From the IMG/VR virus record IMGVR_UViG_3300042863_000146, positions 1-34,680 of that record: DNA of 34,680 nt. One strand, 5' to 3'. Below are positions 31,102-34,680 of this stretch, in pieces (position 1 is the first letter of the stretch; every line of letters begins with the position of its first letter). The notes under the pieces are model-generated. The model saw only the letters and a list, made by a program, of their open reading frames with translations, had not been told where the DNA came from and did no database searches. A program made the position numbers and the translations under genes. Source of the DNA: a virus.

Positions 31102-32013
31102 ATGTCTATCGAACAAAAGATTGCTAGCCTTCTTGAAGAATCAAAGAAGTTGCAAGCAGAAGAACAAGAAATTGAAGGTTTAACTGAAGAAGAATTTAAA
31201 GCTCTTTCAGAAGAAGAACAAGCACAGTATGAATTAGATGAAGCATCTTCTTGCTACAAAAAGAAGATGGCAGAAGAAGTTCAGCCAGAAGAATTAACAG
31301 TAGACGTTTCTGAAGACGTCGCTGCTCTTATCAATGGTGAAGAGCTAACAGAAGAATTTAAAACTAAGGCAGCTACAATTTTTGAAGCAGCAGTAGTTAC
31401 TCGTATCAAAGCAGAAATTGCTAAGATCGAAGAAGAGTTTGATACACAACTTGCTGAGCAAGTCGAGTCAATCAAAGAGGGTCTCGTTGAAAAAGTTGAT
31501 GGATATCTCAACTACGTAGTTGAGCAGTGGATGACAGATAATGAACTTGCCCTTGAAAATGGTATGAAGACTGAAATCATGGAAAGCTTTGTTGCTGGCA
31601 TGAAGGGTCTATTTGAGCAACATTACATCGATGTTCCTGCAGAAAAATTAGATGTTCTTGGCGATTTGCAAGAAGAAGCAGAGTCTACAAAGACTAAGCT
31701 TGACGAGCAATTAGCTGCTAACGTTCAATTGACTAAGCAGATTAATGAGATGAAACGTGTTGCGGAAATCGCCCAGTTCTCTGGCGATATGGCTGACACA
31801 GATGCAGAAAAGTTCCAAGGCCTAGCTGAAGAACTTGCATTCGAAGATGCAGAGTCTTTCAAGACAAAACTTCAAACCATCAAAGAAAATTATTTTGGTA
31901 AGAAGGTTTCAACAACTGTTGAGTCAGTTGTAACCGATGAGCCAGTGCTTCTTGATGAAGAAAAGAAAATCGACCCAGTAATGGCAGGTTATCTTAAAGC
32001 ACTTGCAAAATAA
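31102..32013 (+). CDS. gp22: Prohead scaffold protein gp22-like (303 aa)
   Basis: An acidic, Glu/Lys/Gln-rich, almost entirely helical protein: 'IASLLEESKKLQAEEQEIEG', 'EFKTKAATIFEAAVVTRIKA' (the 'FK.K...IFE.AV..R' block typical of gp22), 'LNYVVEQWMTDNELALENGM' with 'KTEIMESFVAGMKGLF', and a coiled coil 'LDEQLAANVQLTKQINEMKR'. The length is close to T4 gp22 (269 aa). It forms the internal core around which gp23 assembles, and gp21 then degrades it. Multiple 'L.EE' and 'L.E' sites are present for this. A strong AGGAGA precedes the ATG. It is followed closely by gp23. Confidence 0.93.
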   Translation: MSIEQKIASLLEESKKLQAEEQEIEGLTEEEFKALSEEEQAQYELDEASSCYKKKMAEEVQPEELTVDVSEDVAALINGEELTEEFKTKAATIFEAAVVTRIKAEIAKIEEEFDTQLAEQVESIKEGLVEKVDGYLNYVVEQWMTDNELALENGMKTEIMESFVAGMKGLFEQHYIDVPAEKLDVLGDLQEEAESTKTKLDEQLAANVQLTKQINEMKRVAEIAQFSGDMADTDAEKFQGLAEELAFEDAESFKTKLQTIKENYFGKKVSTTVESVVTDEPVLLDEEKKIDPVMAGYLKALAK

Positions 32014-32036
32014 ACAAATCCACAAAGGAAATTAAA

Positions 32037-33329
32037 ATGACTACACGTCCAGAGTTAGTAAAAAAGTGGGGCCCAATTCTTGAGTCCACTTCCGCTCCAG
32101 CATTTAAAGATGACTATCGTCGTCAAGTAACTGCTCAACTTCTTGAGAACCAAGAAAACGCTATGCGTCAATCCGCACAAGCTCTAAACGAAATCACTAA
32201 CGATGGTGGTTCCGGTATTGCTCTAGGTGGCGCTGGTACAAACGCAAACATGGCAGGTTACGATCCAGTTCTAATCGCTATGGTACGTCGTGCAGCACCA
32301 CAGATGATCGCTTATGACATCGCTGGTGTTCAGCCAATGACACAACCAACTGGCTTGATCTTCGCAATGAAGTCACGTTATACTGCTCAAAACCAAGGTG
32401 AAGCATTGTTCAACGAAGCAGACACCGGTTTCTCTAACAGTTCTGCTGATTCATCCGGTGCAGGTACACATGATGGTTCTAACCCAGTTTCTGGTTCTTA
32501 TACAACTGGTTCTGCAATGTCTACAGCTAAGGCTGAAGACCTAGGCACTGGTACTGACTTCGGTCAAATGGCATTCAGCATCGAGAAGACTACAGTTACT
32601 GCTGGTACTCGTGCTCTACGTGCTGAGTACACAGTTGAATTGGCACAAGACTTGAAAGCAGTTCATGGTCTTGATGCTGAAGGTGAACTAAGCAACATTC
32701 TTTCCAGCGAAATCTTGAACGAAATCAACCGTGAAGTTGTTCGTAAAGTTTACACTGCTGCTAAAGTTGGTGCACAAGCTGGTACAGCAACTGCTGGTAC
32801 TTTCGACTTGGACGTTGACTCTAACGGTCGTTGGTCTGTTGAAAAATTCAAAGGCCTAATGTTCCAAATCGAACGTGAAGCTAATGCTATTGCTCAGACA
32901 ACACGTCGTGGCCGTGGTAACTTCATCATCTGTTCTTCCGATGTAGCTTCTGCATTGGCTATGGCAGGTGTTCTTGACTATGCTCCAGCATTGTCCACAG
33001 GTCTAAACGTTGACGAATCTAGCACAACTTTTGCTGGTGTTCTAAACGGTAAGTACAAAGTGTATGTTGATCCATACAGTGCTAACGCTAACGCTTCTAA
33101 CGCAACACAATTCTTCGTTGTTGGTTACAAGGGTACTTCCGCTTATGATGCTGGTCTATTCTATTGCCCATACGTTCCACTAGAGAAAGTACGTGCTATT
33201 GACCCAGCAACATTCCAACCAAAGATTGGTTTCAAGACTCGTTACGGTATGGTTGCAAACCCATTCACTAGCTTGTCTTCTGGCACAAACATCTACTATC
33301 GCAAGGTAGCAGTTACAAACTTGATGTAA
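32037..33329 (+). CDS. gp23: Major capsid protein gp23-like (430 aa)
   Basis: The HK97-fold capsid subunit of T4-like phages. The N-terminal propeptide ('RPELVKKWGPILESTSAPAF', 'NQENAMRQSAQALNE') probably ends at Glu52, because LNE|ITNDGG fits the gp21 rule of L/I-x-E. The mature part shows 'AGYDPVLIAMVRRAAPQMIA' with 'YDIAGVQPMTQPTGLIFAMK', 'FGQMAFSIEKTTVTAGTRAL' with 'RAEYTVELAQDLKAVHGLDA', 'LSSEILNEINREVVRKVY' and 'YKGTSAYDAGLFYCPYVPLE'. It is shorter than T4 gp23 (521 aa) and typical for aquatic relatives, lacking the T4 insertion-domain length. Arg is almost always CGT and no ATA Ile codons are seen, in line with high expression. AAAGGA precedes the start. Confidence 0.97.
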   Translation: MTTRPELVKKWGPILESTSAPAFKDDYRRQVTAQLLENQENAMRQSAQALNEITNDGGSGIALGGAGTNANMAGYDPVLIAMVRRAAPQMIAYDIAGVQPMTQPTGLIFAMKSRYTAQNQGEALFNEADTGFSNSSADSSGAGTHDGSNPVSGSYTTGSAMSTAKAEDLGTGTDFGQMAFSIEKTTVTAGTRALRAEYTVELAQDLKAVHGLDAEGELSNILSSEILNEINREVVRKVYTAAKVGAQAGTATAGTFDLDVDSNGRWSVEKFKGLMFQIEREANAIAQTTRRGRGNFIICSSDVASALAMAGVLDYAPALSTGLNVDESSTTFAGVLNGKYKVYVDPYSANANASNATQFFVVGYKGTSAYDAGLFYCPYVPLEKVRAIDPATFQPKIGFKTRYGMVANPFTSLSSGTNIYYRKVAVTNLM

Positions 33330-33364
33330 TCAAGAAAAAGCCTACGTAAGATAGGTATTTTAAA

Positions 33365-33388
33365 GGGAGTCTTCGGGCTCCCTTTTTT
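33365..33388 (+). terminator. Intrinsic terminator after the capsid gene
   Basis: Stem GGGAGTC (33365-33371) with GGCTCCC (33376-33382), one G-T pair, a stable TTCG tetraloop and six T's at 33383-33388. It ends the head operon 36 bases after the gp23 stop. Confidence 0.93.
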
Positions 33389-33392
33389 GTTT

Positions 33393-33400
33393 TATAAATA
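33393..33400 (+). promoter_or_regulatory. Late promoter -10 element (TATAAATA)
   Basis: Exact consensus, 5 bases after the terminator T-run and only 5 bases before the ATG at 33406. T4 spacing would put the transcription start at or within one base of that ATG, giving a leaderless message. Confidence 0.65.
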
Positions 33401-33405
33401 ACTAT

Positions 33406-33942
33406 ATGACTAATAGAACTCTTTCCTGTCCAATACCGAATAACTTAAATCCATTATCTCCTAATGGATACTTGTTTTCGCTTCAGCGTTTAAGCAGTTT
33501 AAGTTACTTCTGCCAAGAGGTATCACTACCCGCTATTACGTTGCCTGAAGCTACTCAGTTATCTCCATTGTCTAAGATTCCACTTGCTGGTGATCAGATA
33601 GAATTTGATACACTACGTGTGCAATTTCTTATTGACGAAAAGCTAGAGAACTATAAAGCAATTCACAATTGGATTATAGGTCTTGGATTCCCTGAAGACT
33701 ATGGGCAATACACTGGTGTAATTTCTGCAGCATCTATTCCAGGAATGTCTGAGGTTGCTAACTCATCTTCAGATGCTACATTAGTTATTCTTGGCAATAA
33801 CAACCAACCTATTCAAACAATTCAGTTCGCAGATTGCGTTCCCGAATCACTTGAATCGATTACATTCACCTCAACAAACCAAGACGTCCAATACCTTATT
33901 GGATCCGCATCATTTAGATACTCTTATTATAAATTTGTTTAA
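33406..33942 (+). CDS. Small tail structural protein of the gp3/gp19-like type (178 aa)
   Basis: Key blocks are 'NPLSPNGYLFSLQRLSSLSY' with 'FCQEVSLPAITLPE', then 'PLAGDQIEFDTLRVQFLIDE' with 'KLENYKAIHNWIIGLGFPED', then 'PIQTIQFADCVPESLESITF' with 'TSTNQDVQYLIGSASFRYSY'. This protein is common in aquatic T4-like phages just after gp23. I recall it annotated as gp3 (tail completion) in cyanophages, while the 'FCQEVSLPAIT...F.V..FLID..L.NY..I..W' layout also resembles tail-tube-fold proteins. I cannot separate these by eye. It has no visible ribosome binding site, and no other in-frame ATG, GTG or TTG lies between the upstream stop at 33361 and the conserved NPLSPNG, so 33406 must be the start. 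Confidence 0.72.
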   Translation: MTNRTLSCPIPNNLNPLSPNGYLFSLQRLSSLSYFCQEVSLPAITLPEATQLSPLSKIPLAGDQIEFDTLRVQFLIDEKLENYKAIHNWIIGLGFPEDYGQYTGVISAASIPGMSEVANSSSDATLVILGNNNQPIQTIQFADCVPESLESITFTSTNQDVQYLIGSASFRYSYYKFV

Positions 33943-33964
33943 GTTCAACTGAACGGAATATATT

Positions 33965-34402
33965 ATGACACTTGACGAGTTACATGATTTGTGGGACGAA
34001 GACTGTAAGATAAACGAAGATCACCTAGATCGCGAATCAGTCCGTACACCAAACCTTCACGCAAAATACCTACGATTTCTCATCCAGCATAAGATGAAGA
34101 TCGCTGCGTTACACGCAGAATATAACACACTTCGCCAAAAGAAGTTTCGCTTCTATAGAGGTGAAATGGGACAAACAGAATTGACTGAGCTTAAGTGGAG
34201 TCAATGGCAAGGCACTAAACCATTAAAGAACGAAATGGATGAGTTCCTTCAAGGAGATCCAGACTTAAACAAGATCAATATTAAGTGTGAATATATAAAA
34301 GGTATGATTGAGGCTTTGGAAGCAATCCTTGGTCAGATCAAGTCAAGAGATTGGCAAATTCGTAATGCTATACAATGGAAGCAATTTGTTGCTGGTGGTT
34401 AA
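33965..34402 (+). CDS. uvsY: UvsY-like recombination mediator (145 aa)
   Basis: UvsY loads the UvsX recombinase on single-stranded DNA coated by gp32. Recognised by its size (T4: 137 aa), the order next to uvsW, and sequence: 'LDELHDLWDEDCKINEDHLD' with 'RESVRTPNLHAKYLRFLIQH', 'LRQKKFRFYRGEMGQTEL', 'WSQWQGTKPLKNEMDEFLQG' and 'EYIKGMIEALEAILGQIKSR' with 'DWQIRNAIQWKQFVAGG'. The pattern 'P.LH.KYL......L....Y..L...K..YY.G' is conserved in the family. The protein is mostly helical and charged. Its stop shares a base with the uvsW ATG (TAATG), so the two are translated together. Confidence 0.93.
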   Translation: MTLDELHDLWDEDCKINEDHLDRESVRTPNLHAKYLRFLIQHKMKIAALHAEYNTLRQKKFRFYRGEMGQTELTELKWSQWQGTKPLKNEMDEFLQGDPDLNKINIKCEYIKGMIEALEAILGQIKSRDWQIRNAIQWKQFVAGG

Positions 34403-34680
34403 TGATTAAAGTTGAAAAAGTCAATAATGTTCACATAAGGGTTTTCACAGACCCGTCTATCGCTCAGGAAATTTCAGAGTTCTTTACTTTCGAAATGCCA
34501 GGAGCAAAATTCACACCGCAATACCGAGCACGAATCTGGGATGGTAAAATTCGCATGTTCGACTTGCATCGTAAAACATTATATGTAGGTCTACTCAAAT
34601 ATCTACAATCTTTTGCTGAACGTAACGAGTATGAAATTGAATACTTAAACGAAGTAGAAGATAAGAACGATATAAGTGTA
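34402..34680 (+). CDS. uvsW: UvsW-like helicase, N-terminal part (partial)
   Basis: The ATG at 34402-34404 overlaps the uvsY stop and the frame is open to the window edge (93 codons). The reading is 'MIKVEKVNNVHIRVFTDPSI', 'AQEISEFFTFEMPGAKFTPQ', then 'YRARIWDGKIRMFDLHRKTL' and 'YVGLLKYLQSFAERNEYEIE'. This is the N-terminal DNA-recognition domain of T4 UvsW ('FFSFE..G..F.P.FR...WDG.IRL.D......GL'). The SF2 helicase motifs lie beyond the window. UvsW is an RNA/DNA and branched-DNA helicase that ends origin-dependent replication and promotes recombination-dependent replication. Confidence 0.92.
   Translation, partial: MIKVEKVNNVHIRVFTDPSIAQEISEFFTFEMPGAKFTPQYRARIWDGKIRMFDLHRKTLYVGLLKYLQSFAERNEYEIEYLNEVEDKNDISV

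Noticed and set aside
1-34680. CRISPR arrays, tRNA genes, insertion sequences, integrase or attachment sites
   Set aside because: None seen. Intergenic gaps are all under about 80 bases and the repeats present are coding repeats within fibre genes and the sheath.

Overview
The window is one densely packed, single-strand (+) block of late genes from a T4-like contractile-tailed phage (Caudoviricetes, myovirus morphology). I recognise, in order, homologues of T4 neck proteins gp13 and gp14, tail completion protein gp15, large terminase gp17, tail sheath gp18, tail tube gp19, portal gp20, prohead core gp67, prohead protease gp21, scaffold gp22, major capsid gp23, UvsY and the start of UvsW. The base composition is AT-rich. 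The accessory proteins (fibres with GGVGI, NKP, 'ESDTLATVTGRG' and 'YDSN.SGYYV.PNG' repeats, a Gly-rich fibre, LamG lectin genes, a 123-aa 'MSHFAKVENGIVTQV' protein and a 60-aa CPxGKW protein) are the style of aquatic T4-like phages such as cyanophages and pelagiphages. The host cannot be read from the window: there are no photosynthesis genes, tRNAs or host genes.

Layout. 1-17364 is a tail-fibre/adhesin cassette. It holds the end of an upstream S74-type fibre (1-131), two small structural proteins (148-704), three long fibres (714-9871), two LamG lectin-like proteins with a Cys-rich microprotein between them (9899-12499), a conserved 123-aa protein, a Gly-rich adhesin (12880-15318) and a fibre ending in a self-cleaving S74 chaperone (15349-17364). 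17366-20086 is an odd three-gene module: two diverged paralogous small proteins flank a 626-aa Trp/Tyr-rich protein with a dockerin-like calcium loop. 20090-23101 encodes the neck and tail-completion proteins plus one extra structural gene. 23105-24727 is the terminase, with no recognisable small subunit beside it. 24785-27723 is sheath and tube. 27740-33329 is the head-assembly operon (portal, core, protease, scaffold, capsid) with one extra beta-rich gene. 33406-34680 carries a small tail protein, then the recombination genes uvsY and uvsW.

Regulation. Matches to the T4 late promoter -10 element (TATAAATA or one mismatch) sit just upstream of nine genes, often overlapping the previous stop codon. 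Two strong intrinsic terminators follow the genes ending at 3092 and 33329, and a third GC-rich hairpin without a U-tract separates sheath from tube. No intergenic stretch exceeds about 75 bases.

Most of the window is ordinary T4-like morphogenesis. The parts that stand out are: the paralogue-flanked dockerin-like module; a four-repeat 'GSGY' domain inserted in the sheath protein; LamG folds interrupted at the same loop by carbohydrate-binding-like inserts in two adhesins; a predicted leaderless gene after the capsid operon; and a promoter whose predicted start site lies inside a terminator hairpin.
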